Assembly (NCBI RefSeq): GCF_002837185.1
Contig: NZ_KZ477996.1
Span: 44,643 to 108,642, forward strand
DNA: 64,000 nt
Origin: Pseudomonas fluorescens
GTDB taxonomy: Bacteria; Pseudomonadota; Gammaproteobacteria; Pseudomonadales; Pseudomonadaceae
Direction of reading: 5' to 3'
Shown here in pieces: positions 27,842 through 38,795 of the stretch; the stretch's first letter is position 1, and each line of letters opens with the position of its first letter. Below the pieces are notes generated by a model. That model made no database searches. It was not told the DNA's origin and was given only the letters and a program-made list of their open reading frames with translations. The position numbers were made by a program, and so were the translations under genes.

Positions 27842-29062
27842 ATGCAGTTGATCGAAAAGCTCAGCATTCTCGCCGACGCCGCCAAGTACGACGCTTCGTG
27901 CGCCAGCAGTGGCGCACCCAAGCGCAGCTCCGAAGGCAAGGCCGGGCTGGGTTCCACCGATGGCATGGGCATTTGCCACAGCTATACGCCCGACGGCCGT
28001 TGCGTGTCGCTGCTCAAGGTTTTGCTCACCAACTTCTGTCTCTACGACTGCCAGTATTGTGTCAACCGCCGTTCCAGCGATGTGCCGCGTGCGCGATTCA
28101 GCCCGGAAGAAGTGGTCACCCTGACCCTGGACTTCTACAAGCGCAATTGCGTCAGCGGGCTGTTTCTCAGTTCCGGCATCATCCGTTCAGCCGACTACAC
28201 CATGGAGCAGTTGGTGCGGGTCGCCAAATTGCTGCGTGAAGAGCACGATTTTCGCGGCTATATCCACCTCAAGACCATTCCTGAAGCTGACCCTGCGTTG
28301 ATCGCCGAGGCCGGGCGCTATGCCGACCGCCTGAGCGTGAATATTGAACTGCCCACCGATACCAGCCTGCAAACCCTGGCGCCCGAAAAGCAGATCGTCT
28401 CGATCAAACAGGCCATGCAGACCATCTACACCGGTGAACAGACGGTGCTCAACGAACCCCGTGCACCGCGCTTCGCCCCGGCCGGGCAGAGTACCCAGAT
28501 GATCGTCGGCGCCGATGACACCGACGACAGCACCATCCTGCACGGTGCCGAAGCCTTGTATGGCAATTACAAGCTGCGCCGCGTGTATTATTCCGCGTTC
28601 AGCCCGATTCCCAACAGTCCGAAGAGCGTGCCCCTGGCCGCACCGCCGCTGATGCGCGAGCATCGTCTGTACCAGGCCGACTTTCTGTTGCGCAGCTACG
28701 GCTTCAGCGCCAATGAACTGTTCGAAGGCCCCGGCCACCTGGCCCTGGATATCGACCCCAAGCTGGCGTGGGCCCTGGAGCATCGCGAGGTGTTCCCCCT
28801 GGACCTGAACCGCGCCGAACCGACCTTGATCGCGCGCATCCCCGGCATTGGCCTGCGCACCACCCAGCGCCTGGTAGATCTGCGCCGCGAACGCAAGATC
28901 CGCTTTGAAGACCTGGCCCGCATGCGCTGCGTGCTGGCCAAGGCCAAGCCGTTTTTCATCACCAGCGATTACCACCCACAGCAGGCCGATAGCACCAGTG
29001 TGTTGCTGCGCGAACAGCTGCGTGATCGCCCGCAACCGCAACAGATGGGGTTGTGGGGATGA
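27842..29062 (+). CDS. Putative DNA modification/repair radical SAM protein (TIGR03916 type)
   Basis: This 406-residue protein has the radical SAM cluster motif CLYDCQYC (three Cys ligands), the RSSDVPRARFSPEEVV segment, and a C-terminal helix-hairpin-helix-like stretch IPGIGLRTTQRLVDLRRERK that would contact DNA. This family is known to be encoded beside a DUF4130-type partner and predicted to act on DNA, in the manner of spore photoproduct lyase relatives. Its stop overlaps the start of that partner (ATGA). A LexA-type box sits just upstream, supporting a DNA-damage role. The chemical reaction is unknown. Confidence 0.87.
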   Translation: MQLIEKLSILADAAKYDASCASSGAPKRSSEGKAGLGSTDGMGICHSYTPDGRCVSLLKVLLTNFCLYDCQYCVNRRSSDVPRARFSPEEVVTLTLDFYKRNCVSGLFLSSGIIRSADYTMEQLVRVAKLLREEHDFRGYIHLKTIPEADPALIAEAGRYADRLSVNIELPTDTSLQTLAPEKQIVSIKQAMQTIYTGEQTVLNEPRAPRFAPAGQSTQMIVGADDTDDSTILHGAEALYGNYKLRRVYYSAFSPIPNSPKSVPLAAPPLMREHRLYQADFLLRSYGFSANELFEGPGHLALDIDPKLAWALEHREVFPLDLNRAEPTLIARIPGIGLRTTQRLVDLRRERKIRFEDLARMRCVLAKAKPFFITSDYHPQQADSTSVLLREQLRDRPQPQQMGLWG

Positions 29063-29892
29063 TCAGCCTGGAATGCGACAACCTGTTCAGCACCTGGCGC
29101 GAACAGGCGCGCTGGCTGCTCAGCCATCAGGTCGACCCCAGCCAGGTGAGCTGGGGCGAAGCCGAGGTGGCGGATTTGTTTGCCACCGACGAACCCATTC
29201 CGTCCGGGCCGGGGCCTTTCCAGGCGCGCATTCCCAAGGCCTTGTTGCAACTGTTGGAGTCGGCCGCCTGCTACCAGGGCGATCAGCGTTGGAGTTTGCT
29301 GTACGAAGTGTTGTGGCGGGTCAGCCATGGCGATCGCACGGCAATGCTGGCAGGTGACAAGTTGGGCAGCGAGTTGCAGCGCCGCATCAAGCAGGTCAGC
29401 CGTGAAGCCCACCACTTGCATGCGTTTGTGCGGTTTATTGCATTGCCGGCCGAAGCCGGGCCCGAGCTGCCGGAGTACGTGGCCTGGCACGAGCCGGCCC
29501 ACGATATTTTGCACAGTGCCAGCCAGCATTTCGTCGGGCGCATGGGCCGCCATCGCTGGATGATCGCGACGCCGCTGGATGGGGTGTATTACGACGGCGA
29601 GCAATTGATTCACCAACGCCAGTGCCCCGAGGCGTGGCAGCAGCTGGCGCAAAATGTCGAAGACCCGCACAGCGCCATGTGGTTGACCTATTACAGCCAC
29701 ATCTTCAACCCGGCGCGCTTGAACCCCAAGGTGATGGAAGGGCATCTGCCGAGCCGGTTCTGGAAGAACCTGCCGGAGGGCAAGTTGATTCCGGGGCTGA
29801 TCAGCGAGGCGCGCACGGGCAAACAGAAGGATGGGCAGGCCAGGCTGGTGGGCACCAAACCCGGCAAACGCATTTCAAGCGGGCATAATTAG
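29059..29892 (+). CDS. DUF4130-type DNA metabolism protein, partner of the radical SAM gene
   Basis: The 277-residue protein matches the TIGR03915/DUF4130 partner family: RIPKALLQLLESAACYQGDQRWSLLYEVLWR, LGSELQRRIKQVSREAHHLHAFVRF, WHEPAHDILHSASQHFVGRM. It starts at ATG 29059, overlapping the radical SAM stop as ATGA, so the pair is translationally coupled. In many relatives this domain is fused to a C-terminal UdgX uracil-DNA glycosylase domain. Here the chain ends after a basic tail (KPGKRISSGHN) with no room for one. The biochemical role is unknown; cooperation with the radical SAM protein in DNA repair is inferred. Confidence 0.82.
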   Translation: MISLECDNLFSTWREQARWLLSHQVDPSQVSWGEAEVADLFATDEPIPSGPGPFQARIPKALLQLLESAACYQGDQRWSLLYEVLWRVSHGDRTAMLAGDKLGSELQRRIKQVSREAHHLHAFVRFIALPAEAGPELPEYVAWHEPAHDILHSASQHFVGRMGRHRWMIATPLDGVYYDGEQLIHQRQCPEAWQQLAQNVEDPHSAMWLTYYSHIFNPARLNPKVMEGHLPSRFWKNLPEGKLIPGLISEARTGKQKDGQARLVGTKPGKRISSGHN

Positions 29893-29896
29893 AAAA

Positions 29897-29912
29897 TGTG
29901 GGAGGGGGCTTG
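29897..29912. repeat. REP fragment
   Basis: TGTGGGAGGGGGCTTG follows the DUF4130 gene stop directly, and the rest of the element is missing. It may be a remnant of a deletion. Confidence 0.7.
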
Positions 29913-29954
29913 GTATTGTGGTGTTTGTCAGAGCGTCCTCAGCCAGGAGCAATC

Positions 29955-30848
29955 ATGTCTACCGCTGTTCGTCTTGCCCAAACCGCCGATGCCGAAGGGA
30001 TCAGCCAGGTCATCCTGGCGGCTTTGCACAGCAGTAACGCACAGGATTACCCGGCCGATGTGATTGCCCGAGTGGCAAGTCATTTCACCCCCGATGCCGT
30101 GCTGGCGCTGCTCAAGCGCCGTGTCGTGCTGGTGGCCACCCAGGAGCAGGTGATCGTTGCCACCGCCGCCCTTGACGCCAACGTGGTGCGCTCGGTGTTC
30201 GTCAACCCGGCGCTGCAAGGGCAGGGCATTGGTCGCCTGTTGATGATCGAGATCGAACTGCGCGCCCGCGAAGCCGGGGTGACGGTGTTGAGCGTGCCAT
30301 CCTCGCTGACCGCCGAGGCGTTCTACAGCAAGCTGGGGTTTCACACCGTGCGTGATGTCTATCATGGCAATGAGCGCACGCTGGTCATGGAAAAGGCCCT
30401 GCTGTCCCGGCATCCCATCGGCCCGTATCGCGACCGTCAGCACCGTGCACAAGTGGTTGAGTTGTGGCAGGAGGCGTTCGGCTATGACACCGCGCATAAC
30501 CTGCCGAGCCTCGCGATCGATAAGAAGCTGGTGGTCAATGACGGGCTATTCTTTGTCGCGACCGATAAAAAAACCGTGATCGGTACGATTCTCGCCGGCT
30601 ATGACGGCCATCGCGGTTGGCTGTACTCGGTGGCGGTGCATGCCGACTATCGTCGCCACGGCCTGGGATCATCGTTGGTGCGTCACGCCGAACAGGCCTT
30701 GACGGCGTTGGGTTGCATGAAGATCAACCTGCAGATCACCGGCGGCAATGACGCGGTGGTGGGGTTCTACGAGGCGTTGGGCTATGGAGTGGAGCCGAGG
30801 ATCAGCATGGGCAAGAAGATTGCCGGGAATATTCCTCCCCAATCTTAA
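29955..30848 (+). CDS. Tandem GNAT-domain acetyltransferase
   Basis: The 297-residue protein has two GNAT domains. The first (about 1-150) has the acetyl-CoA loop LQGQGIGRLLM and FYSKLGFHTV. The second (about 158-295) has VHADYRRHGLGSSLVRHAE and VGFYEALGYGVE, resembling the YpeA type. ATG 29955 after CCAGGAGCAATC is the natural start. Both loops keep the Q/R-x-x-G-x-G/A pattern, so both sites may bind acetyl-CoA. The gene stands alone between the repair pair and a REPIN. The substrate is unknown. Confidence 0.83.
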   Translation: MSTAVRLAQTADAEGISQVILAALHSSNAQDYPADVIARVASHFTPDAVLALLKRRVVLVATQEQVIVATAALDANVVRSVFVNPALQGQGIGRLLMIEIELRAREAGVTVLSVPSSLTAEAFYSKLGFHTVRDVYHGNERTLVMEKALLSRHPIGPYRDRQHRAQVVELWQEAFGYDTAHNLPSLAIDKKLVVNDGLFFVATDKKTVIGTILAGYDGHRGWLYSVAVHADYRRHGLGSSLVRHAEQALTALGCMKINLQITGGNDAVVGFYEALGYGVEPRISMGKKIAGNIPPQS

Positions 30849-30864
30849 GAACACAGGAGGCAAA

Positions 30865-30954
30865 TGTGGGAGGTGGCTTGCCCCCGATGGCAGGGTGTCA
30901 GTCACCGATGATGTTGACTGATTCACCGCCATCGGGGGCAAGCCACCTCCCACA
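30865..30954. repeat. REPIN between convergent genes
   Basis: Both arms carry the same change (GGGAGGTGGC left, GCCACCTCCC right), so the hairpin stays paired. This compensatory pair suggests selection or gene conversion on the structure. It separates the GNAT gene from convergent ilvE. Confidence 0.88.
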
Positions 30955-30982
30955 GGTTTTGCAGTGTTGCTGAGGCAGTGGC

Positions 30983-32002
30983 TTAGACCTTGACGATCCA
31001 ACCCGCTGGCGCTTCAACGTCACCGGTCTGCACGCCCGTCAGCTCTTTGTAGAGCTTCTGGGTAATCGGGCCCACTTCGGTTTCGCTGTGGAACACGTGC
31101 AGCTTGCCGTTGTACTGGATGCCGCCGATCGGCGAGATTACCGCAGCGGTACCACAGGCACCGGCTTCCTTGAATTGATCCAGCTTGTCGATGAACACTT
31201 CGCCCTCGACCACGGCAAGGCCCAGGCGGCTCTGGGCCAGTTCGATCAGCGACAGGCGGGTAATGCCCGGCAGCACCGAAGGCGACTTCGGCGTGATGAA
31301 CTGGTTGTCATGGGTGATGCCGAAGAAGTTGGCCGAGCCGACTTCTTCGATTTTCGAATGGGTCATCGGGTCCAGGTAGATCGCGTCGGCGAAGCCGGAT
31401 TTTTTCGCTTCCGAGCCCGGCATCAGGCTGGCGGCATAGTTACCGCCCACTTTGGCGGCACCGGTGCCTTGTGGCGCGGCGCGGTCGAAGGTGGAGATCT
31501 GGAAGTTGTGGGGCACCAGGCCGCCTTTGAAATAGGCGCCGACCGGGATGCAGAACACCGAGAAGATGAACTCCGGCGCGGTGCGCACGCCGATGTTGTC
31601 ACCGGTGCCGATCACGAACGGGCGCAGGTACAGCGCGCCGCCGCTGCCGTAAGGCGGGATGAAGCGCTCGTTGGCCTTGACCACTTGTTTGCAGGCTTCG
31701 ATGAAGTCTTCGGTCGACACATGCGGCATCAGCAGGCGGGCGCAGCTACGCTGCATGCGCGCGGCGTTCTGGTCCGGACGGAACAGGTTGATCGAGCCGT
31801 CCTTGCAGCGGTAGGCCTTGAGGCCTTCAAAGCACTGTTGGCCGTAGTGCAGGGCGGTAGAGCCCTCGCTGATGTGCAGCACATTGTCGTCGGTCAGGGT
31901 GCCTGCTTGCCATTCGCCGTTTTTCCAGACCTGGAGAAACCGCTTGTCGGTCTTGATGTAGTCAAAACCCAGCTTGTCCCAATTGATGCTTTCGTTACCC
32001 AT
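30983..32002 (-). CDS. ilvE: Branched-chain amino acid aminotransferase IlvE
   Basis: This 339-residue class IV PLP aminotransferase has HISEGSTALHYGQQCFEGLKAYR, the PLP lysine in GTGAAKVGGNYAASLMP, and the EVGSANFF and ACGTAAVISPIG motifs. ATG 32002 follows AGAGGGTGTC. It interconverts Leu, Ile and Val with their 2-keto acids. Its position just downstream of the bkd operon on the same strand links amino acid transamination with oxidative decarboxylation of the keto acids. A REPIN lies between them, so separate transcription is likely. Confidence 0.94.
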   Translation of the reverse strand: MGNESINWDKLGFDYIKTDKRFLQVWKNGEWQAGTLTDDNVLHISEGSTALHYGQQCFEGLKAYRCKDGSINLFRPDQNAARMQRSCARLLMPHVSTEDFIEACKQVVKANERFIPPYGSGGALYLRPFVIGTGDNIGVRTAPEFIFSVFCIPVGAYFKGGLVPHNFQISTFDRAAPQGTGAAKVGGNYAASLMPGSEAKKSGFADAIYLDPMTHSKIEEVGSANFFGITHDNQFITPKSPSVLPGITRLSLIELAQSRLGLAVVEGEVFIDKLDQFKEAGACGTAAVISPIGGIQYNGKLHVFHSETEVGPITQKLYKELTGVQTGDVEAPAGWIVKV

Positions 32003-32075
32003 GACACCCTCTAATCTCTGGTCAAGTCGGATTTTTTTCTGGATGGGCTCAACAATACTGCATTCTTGGCCGGTG

Positions 32076-32196
32076 TGGGAGCGGGCGGTTGGACCATTCA
32101 ACCTCTCTATTGGATGATCCACTGCTATCGGGGGGCAAGCCCCCTCCCACATTTAGAATGCATTCCCCTGTAGGAGGGGGCTTGCCGCCGATGGCC
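32076..32196. repeat. REPIN plus adjacent REP arm
   Basis: A divergent left arm (TGTGGGAGCGGGCGG) and a good right arm ending at 32152 are followed by a second, diverged arm (GTAGGAGGGGGCTTGCCGCC) at about 32170-32196. It fills the ilvE-lpdV gap. Confidence 0.75.
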
Positions 32197-32207
32197 TCGC
32201 CACGGTT

Positions 32208-33587
32208 CTACAGGTGCAACGCATGCCCCAAAGCCCGCAACGCCGCTTCCTGCACGGCTTCGCCCAAGGTCGGATGGGCGTGGATCGTTCCCGCCACATC
32301 CTCCAGGCGTGCACCCATTTCCAGGCTCAGGCCAAACGCAGTAGACAGTTCCGACACACCCACGCCCACGGCTTGCCAACCGACAATCAGGTGATTGTCA
32401 CGCCGCGCCACCACCCGCACGAAGCCGGTTTTCGACTCCAGGGTCATGGCCCGTCCGTTGGCGGCGAACGGGAAGCTCGACACGATGCAGTCCAGGCCGG
32501 CTGCCTTGGCCTCGTCCGGAGTCTTGCCCACCACCACCAGTTCCGGGTCGGTAAAGCACACCGCCGGAATCGCCGCCGGGTTGAATTCGCGAGGTTTACC
32601 GCTGATCAGTTCGGCGACCATCTCGCCCTGGGCCATGGCCCGGTGCGCCAGCATGGGCTCGCCGCTCAGGTCGCCAATGGCATACACATTGCGCATGCTG
32701 GTCTGGCAACGGCTGTCGATCTTGATCGCGGCGCCGTTCATGTCCAGGTTCAGCGCTTCGAGGTTCCAGCCCTGGGTGTTGGGTTTGCGACCAACAGCCA
32801 CCAGCACCTGATCGGTTTCCAGCGACAGGGTGTCGCCATTCGGGTCGCGCACTTGCAGGCAATGGTCGGCAAACCCGGTGACGCTGTGTCTGAGGTACAG
32901 CTTCACCCCCAGTTGCTTGAGGGATTCGCTCACCGGTTGAGTCAGTTCGGCGTCATAGGCCGGCAGGATGCGATCCTGGGCTTCGACCACACTGACGTCG
33001 GCCCCCAACTTGCGATAGGCGATGCCCAGTTCCAGGCCGATATAACCGCCACCCACCACGATCAGCCGCTTCGGTACGCGGCTCGGGGCCAGGGCTTCGG
33101 TGGATGAAATGATCGGCCCGCCAAGCGGCAGCATCGGCAGCTCGACACTCTTCGAACCGGTGGCCAGCAGCAGGTGTTCGCACTGGATGCGCTGCTCGCC
33201 CACGTCGACGGTCTTGCCGTCCACCACCTTGGCCCAGCCGTGGATCACCTGCACCTTGTGCTTCTTCAACAGCGCGGCGACGCCGGTGGTCAGGCGATCG
33301 ACGATGCCGTCTTTCCATTCCACACTTTTGCGGATGTCCAGGGTGGGCACGTCCACCTCGATGCCCAACTGCGAGCCCTGGCTGTGGTGTACCGTCTGCT
33401 GGAATTGCTCGGCCACATGGATCAAGGCCTTGGACGGAATGCAGCCGATGTTCAGGCAGGTGCCGCCCAACGCCTGGCCTTCCACCAGGAGGGTCGGGAT
33501 GCCCAGTTGGCCGGCGCGAATTGCGGCCACATAACCGCCCGGGCCGCCGCCGATAATCAGCAGCGTGGTGTGTAGTGTCTGAGTCAT
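32208..33587 (-). CDS. lpdV: Dihydrolipoyl dehydrogenase of the branched-chain complex (LpdV)
   Basis: The 459-residue flavoenzyme has N-terminal GGGPGGY, redox disulfide [13 protein letters not shown] (Cys44, Cys49), the NAD motif [12 protein letters not shown] and the C-terminal [14 protein letters not shown] active-site His/Glu. Start 33587 ([10 protein letters not shown]) is used because upstream in-frame sequence lies inside bkdB. It is the E3 subunit that reoxidises the lipoyl group of BkdB with NAD. It is fourth in the bkdA1-bkdA2-bkdB-lpdV operon and four bases after bkdB. Confidence 0.95.
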   Translation of the reverse strand: MTQTLHTTLLIIGGGPGGYVAAIRAGQLGIPTLLVEGQALGGTCLNIGCIPSKALIHVAEQFQQTVHHSQGSQLGIEVDVPTLDIRKSVEWKDGIVDRLTTGVAALLKKHKVQVIHGWAKVVDGKTVDVGEQRIQCEHLLLATGSKSVELPMLPLGGPIISSTEALAPSRVPKRLIVVGGGYIGLELGIAYRKLGADVSVVEAQDRILPAYDAELTQPVSESLKQLGVKLYLRHSVTGFADHCLQVRDPNGDTLSLETDQVLVAVGRKPNTQGWNLEALNLDMNGAAIKIDSRCQTSMRNVYAIGDLSGEPMLAHRAMAQGEMVAELISGKPREFNPAAIPAVCFTDPELVVVGKTPDEAKAAGLDCIVSSFPFAANGRAMTLESKTGFVRVVARRDNHLIVGWQAVGVGVSELSTAFGLSLEMGARLEDVAGTIHAHPTLGEAVQEAALRALGHALHL

Positions 33588-33591
33588 GCCC

Positions 33592-34851
33592 TTACTCCAG
33601 GAACAGGCTGGCGGGTTGTTCGAGCAGGCCGCGCACGGCCTGGATGAATTGCGCCGCGTCCATGCCATCGACCACACGGTGATCGAACGAGCTGGAGAGG
33701 TTCATCATTTTGCGCACCACGATCTGGCCCTTTATCACCATCGGCCGCTCGACGATGCGGTTGACGCCGACAATCGCCACTTCCGGCAGGTTCAGCACCG
33801 GCGTGCTGACGATGCCACCCAGCGCGCCGAGGCTGGTCAGGGTGATGGTCGAGCCCGACAGCTCTTCGCGGCTGGCCTTGCCGTTTCGGGCTGCTGTGGC
33901 CAAACTCGCGATTTCTTCGGCAGTGCCCCACAGGCTGCGGGCTTCGGCGTGGCGCACCACTGGCACCATCAGGCCGACATCGCTCTGGGTGGCGACGCCC
34001 ACATGCACCGCACCGAGACGAGTGATGACCTGGGCTTCGTCGTCATAGCGTGCGTTGATCTGCGGAAAATCGCGCAGTGCCACCACCATGGCGCGCACGA
34101 TGAAGGGCAGCAGGGTCAGCTTGCCGCGTGTGGCGCCGTGTTTTTCATTGAGGTGCACGCGCAGTTCGTCCAGCGCCGTGACGTCGATTTCTTCCACGTA
34201 GCTGAAATGCGCGGCGCGGCGGGTGGCATCCTGCATGCGCTGGGCGATCTTGCGGCGCATGCCGATCACCGGGATCTGGTGCTCGTCGTTGCGTTCGGCA
34301 TAAGGGTTGGCGGCGGCCGAGGCTGGGCTGGCGCCTTGCTGAAGGTAAGCTTCGAGGTCTTCATGCAGGATCCGCCCGGCCGGGCCGGAGCCCTGTACCA
34401 GGCGCAACTGGATACCCGCATCCAGGGCATGCTTGCGCACGGCGGGGGAGGCCAGCGGGCGCTCATTGGCCTCCCGCGCCACGGGCGCCTGGACGTTGGC
34501 CGCGACAGGCGCGGGCTTGCCTGGAGCCGGTTGCGGCTGGCTCTCCACCACCGGTGCGGCTTTTTCCAGCGGTGCGGCCACGGCCGGCGCTTCCCTGGCG
34601 TTACCGGCGCCTTCCACTTCAATGCTGATCAAAATACTGCCCACCGCCATGACTTCACCCGGCTCGCCGCCCAGGGAAATCACCTTGCCGTGGACCGGCG
34701 AGGGAATGTCCACCATCGCCTTGTCGGTCATCACATCCGCCAGCACCTGGTCTTCGACGACCAGGTCGCCGACCTTCACATGCCACTGCGACAGTTCAAC
34801 TTCCGCGATGCCTTCGCCAATGTCCGGCATCTTGATAACGTGCGTGCCCAT
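33592..34851 (-). CDS. bkdB: Branched-chain keto acid dehydrogenase E2, lipoamide acyltransferase
   Basis: This 419-residue E2 has an N-terminal lipoyl domain ([20 protein letters not shown]; lipoyl Lys44 in MTDKAMVD), an Ala/Pro-rich linker at about 85-135, a peripheral subunit-binding domain with [13 protein letters not shown], and a C-terminal catalytic domain with [16 protein letters not shown]. It carries acyl groups from the E1 subunits to CoA. It abuts bkdA2 with no gap and precedes lpdV. Confidence 0.95.
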   Translation of the reverse strand: MGTHVIKMPDIGEGIAEVELSQWHVKVGDLVVEDQVLADVMTDKAMVDIPSPVHGKVISLGGEPGEVMAVGSILISIEVEGAGNAREAPAVAAPLEKAAPVVESQPQPAPGKPAPVAANVQAPVAREANERPLASPAVRKHALDAGIQLRLVQGSGPAGRILHEDLEAYLQQGASPASAAANPYAERNDEHQIPVIGMRRKIAQRMQDATRRAAHFSYVEEIDVTALDELRVHLNEKHGATRGKLTLLPFIVRAMVVALRDFPQINARYDDEAQVITRLGAVHVGVATQSDVGLMVPVVRHAEARSLWGTAEEIASLATAARNGKASREELSGSTITLTSLGALGGIVSTPVLNLPEVAIVGVNRIVERPMVIKGQIVVRKMMNLSSSFDHRVVDGMDAAQFIQAVRGLLEQPASLFLE

Positions 34852-35910
34852 TCAGACCTCCATGACCCGTTTCAACGCCGCGCCCACTCGGGACGGGCCT
34901 GGGAAATACGCCCACTCCTGCGCATGCGGGTAGGGCGTGTCCCAGCCGGTGACGCGCTCGATCGGCGCTTCCAGGTGGTGGAAGCAGTGCTCCTGCACCA
35001 GCGACACCAGCTCGGCACCAAAACCGCAGGTGCGCGTGGCTTCGTGCACCACCACGCAACGGCCGGTCTTTTTCACCGAGTTGACGATGGTGTCCAGGTC
35101 CAGCGGCCACAGGCTGCGCAGGTCGATGACTTCGGCGTCGATGCCGGTTTCTTCGGCGGCGACTTGCGACACATACACCGTGGTGCCGTAGGTCAGCACG
35201 GTCACCGCAGACCCCGGACGCACGATGGCGGCCACGTCCAGCGGTACGGTGTAGTAGCCGTCCGGCACCTGCGCCTGCGGGTGTTTCGACCACGGGGTTA
35301 CCGGGCGGTCGTGATGGCCATCGAACGGGCCGTTATACAGGCGCTTGGGTTCAAGGAAGATCACCGGGTCATCGTTTTCGATGGAGGCGATCAGCAGGCC
35401 CTTGGCGTCGTAGGGGTTGGACGGCATCACCGTGCGCAGGCCGCAGACCTGGGTGAACACCGCTTCGATACTCTGGCTGTGGGTCTGGCCGCCATAGATG
35501 CCGCCGCCGCACGGCATGCGCATGGTCAAGGGCGCGGTGAACTGGCCGGCTGAGCGATAACGCAGGCGCGCGGCCTCGGAAATAATCTGGTCGGTGGCGG
35601 GGTAGACGTAGTCGGCAAACTGGATTTCCGCGACCGGACGCAGGCCGTAGGCGCCCATGCCCACCGCCACGCCGATGATGCCGCTTTCGGAAATCGGTGC
35701 GTCGAATACCCGCGAGCTGCCGTATTTGGTCTGCAAGCCTTCGGTGCAACGGAACACGCCGCCGAAGTAACCGACGTCCTGGCCGAACACCACCACGTTG
35801 TCGTCCCGTTCAAGCATCACATCCATGGCCGAGCGCAGGGCCTGGATCATGGTCATGGTGGTGGTGGTCATGGCGGTTTCCAGTTCGATGCTGTTGTTGT
35901 GATCGTTCAT
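34852..35910 (-). CDS. bkdA2: Branched-chain keto acid dehydrogenase E1 beta
   Basis: The 352-residue protein begins MNDHNNSIELETAM, as in P. putida BkdA2. It contains VFGQDVGYFGGVFRCTEGL, FDAPISESGIIGVAVGMGAYG and CGGGIYGGQTHSQS. It forms the E1 heterotetramer with BkdA1 and helps bind thiamine diphosphate. It starts one base after the bkdA1 stop and abuts bkdB. It is cytoplasmic and part of Val/Leu/Ile degradation. Confidence 0.95.
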   Translation of the reverse strand: MNDHNNSIELETAMTTTTMTMIQALRSAMDVMLERDDNVVVFGQDVGYFGGVFRCTEGLQTKYGSSRVFDAPISESGIIGVAVGMGAYGLRPVAEIQFADYVYPATDQIISEAARLRYRSAGQFTAPLTMRMPCGGGIYGGQTHSQSIEAVFTQVCGLRTVMPSNPYDAKGLLIASIENDDPVIFLEPKRLYNGPFDGHHDRPVTPWSKHPQAQVPDGYYTVPLDVAAIVRPGSAVTVLTYGTTVYVSQVAAEETGIDAEVIDLRSLWPLDLDTIVNSVKKTGRCVVVHEATRTCGFGAELVSLVQEHCFHHLEAPIERVTGWDTPYPHAQEWAYFPGPSRVGAALKRVMEV

Positions 35911-35911
35911 G

Positions 35912-37342
<1,431 letters not shown>

Positions 37343-37831
37343 ATGCGCAAACTGGACCGTACCGATATCGGCATTCTCAATGCCCTGCAGGAGAATGCAC
37401 GCATCACCAACGCCGACCTGGCCCGCTCGGTCAACCTGTCGCCCACGCCGTGCTTCAACCGGGTCAAGGCGATGGAAGAACACGGCCTGATTCGCGAGCA
37501 GGTCACGTTGCTGGACGCCGATCTGCTGGGGCTGCATGTCAACGTGTTCATCCATGTGAGCCTGGAAAAGCAGAATGAACTGGCGTTGCAGCAATTCGAA
37601 GGTGCGATCTCGGACCGGCCGGAAGTGATGGAGTGTTACCTGATGGCTGGCGACCCGGATTACCTGATCCGGGTGCTGGTGCCGACGATCCAGTCGCTGG
37701 AGCGTTTCATGATGGATTTTTTGACCAAGGTGCCGGGGGTGGCGAATATCCGCTCCAGTTTTGCCTTGAAGCAAGTTCGCTATAAAACCGCGCTGCCATT
37801 GCCGGCCAACGGCATCAGCCTCGGTTCCTGA
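37343..37831 (+). CDS. bkdR: Lrp-family activator BkdR
   Basis: The 162-residue Lrp/AsnC protein has N-terminal [39 protein letters not shown] and a RAM-type effector domain ([21 protein letters not shown]). It is divergent from bkdA1, as in P. putida, where BkdR activates bkd in response to branched-chain amino acids. The start [15 protein letters not shown] matches the family start. Confidence 0.94.
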   Translation: MRKLDRTDIGILNALQENARITNADLARSVNLSPTPCFNRVKAMEEHGLIREQVTLLDADLLGLHVNVFIHVSLEKQNELALQQFEGAISDRPEVMECYLMAGDPDYLIRVLVPTIQSLERFMMDFLTKVPGVANIRSSFALKQVRYKTALPLPANGISLGS

Positions 37832-37848
37832 TTCAACGGTGGACAAAA

Positions 37849-37876
37849 TGTGGGAGGGGGCTTGCCCCCTCCCACA
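37849..37876. repeat. Collapsed REP forming a perfect hairpin
   Basis: TGTGGGAGGGGGC and GCCCCCTCCCACA arms meet over a two-base loop (TT) between the convergent bkdR and persulfide dioxygenase genes. It may act as a transcript-end stabiliser or bidirectional terminator. Confidence 0.8.
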
Positions 37877-37890
37877 TGTTTAAATGCATT

Positions 37891-38754
37891 TCAAAGTTGG
37901 TTGAGCGGGATCTTGAGGTAGGTGACGCCATTGTCTTCCGCTGGCGGCATATGCCCCGCCCGCACATTCACCTGGACCGCCGGCAACAGTAGCGTCGGCA
38001 TGCCCAGCCCGGCATCGCGGGTGGTGCGCATCGCGACAAACGCCGCCTCATCCACCCCGTCATGCACATGGATATTCTGCGCGCGCTGTTCAGCCACCGT
38101 GGTCTGGCATTTCGCCTCGCGGCCCTCGGGTGGATAGTCATGACACACGTACAGCTGGGTCTCGGGCGGGAACGCCAGCAGCTTGCGCATCGACGCGTAC
38201 AACTGCCGCGCATCGCCGCCGGGGAAGTCGCAGCGGGCGGTGCCGACGTCGGGCATGAACAGGGTATCGCCCACCAGGATCAGGCGGCCATCGATCAGGT
38301 AGGCCATGTCCGCCGGGGTGTGCCCGGGCACATGCAGCGCCTGGGCCTGCAAGCCACCGATATGAAAGATTTCATCCGGCGCAAACAGGTGATCGAACTG
38401 TGAGCCATCCACCCGAAACGCCGGCTCCAGATTGAACAGCTGCTTGAATACGCCCTGCACCTTGCTGATGGACTGGCCAATCGCAATCTTGCCGCCCAGG
38501 GTGCGGCGCAGGTACGGCGCGGCGGACAGGTGATCGGCGTGGGCGTGGGTTTCCAGCAGCCACTGCACGTGCAGGCCATGCTCGCGCACGAAGGCAATCA
38601 CCTTGTCGGCCTGCGCGGTATCGGTGCGCCCGGAGGCCGGGTCGTAGTTGAGCACCGAATCGACGATGGCGCACGGGCCGCCGTCGGCTTCATAGACCAC
38701 ATAGGTGTAGGTCGACGATGCCTCGTCCAGAAAGGCTTGAATCAACGCTGGCAT
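37891..38754 (-). CDS. ETHE1-like persulfide dioxygenase (MBL fold)
   Basis: This 287-residue metallo-beta-lactamase-fold enzyme has the metal motif ETHAHADHLSA (His70, His72, Asp74, His75), PGHTPADMAYLI and ILVGDTLFMPDVGTARCDFPGG. ETHE1/Blh enzymes oxidise glutathione persulfide to sulfite using one iron. It is divergent from a BigR-type regulator, SQR and a sulfite exporter, giving a full sulfide detoxification set: sulfide to persulfide, persulfide to sulfite, sulfite out. Confidence 0.9.
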   Translation of the reverse strand: MPALIQAFLDEASSTYTYVVYEADGGPCAIVDSVLNYDPASGRTDTAQADKVIAFVREHGLHVQWLLETHAHADHLSAAPYLRRTLGGKIAIGQSISKVQGVFKQLFNLEPAFRVDGSQFDHLFAPDEIFHIGGLQAQALHVPGHTPADMAYLIDGRLILVGDTLFMPDVGTARCDFPGGDARQLYASMRKLLAFPPETQLYVCHDYPPEGREAKCQTTVAEQRAQNIHVHDGVDEAAFVAMRTTRDAGLGMPTLLLPAVQVNVRAGHMPPAEDNGVTYLKIPLNQL

Positions 38755-38795
38755 GGCGGCTATCCCCGATGAAGAAAAAAGTGGTTACAATCAGT

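Noticed and set aside
29059..29892. UdgX-type uracil-DNA glycosylase domain in the DUF4130 protein
   Set aside because: The protein ends at 277 residues, and no glycosylase motif or extra coding sequence follows.
33586..35553. A 655-codon open frame antisense to bkdB and bkdA2
   Set aside because: The sense strand encodes textbook E2 and E1 beta proteins. The antisense product is His/Gly/Arg-rich and featureless.
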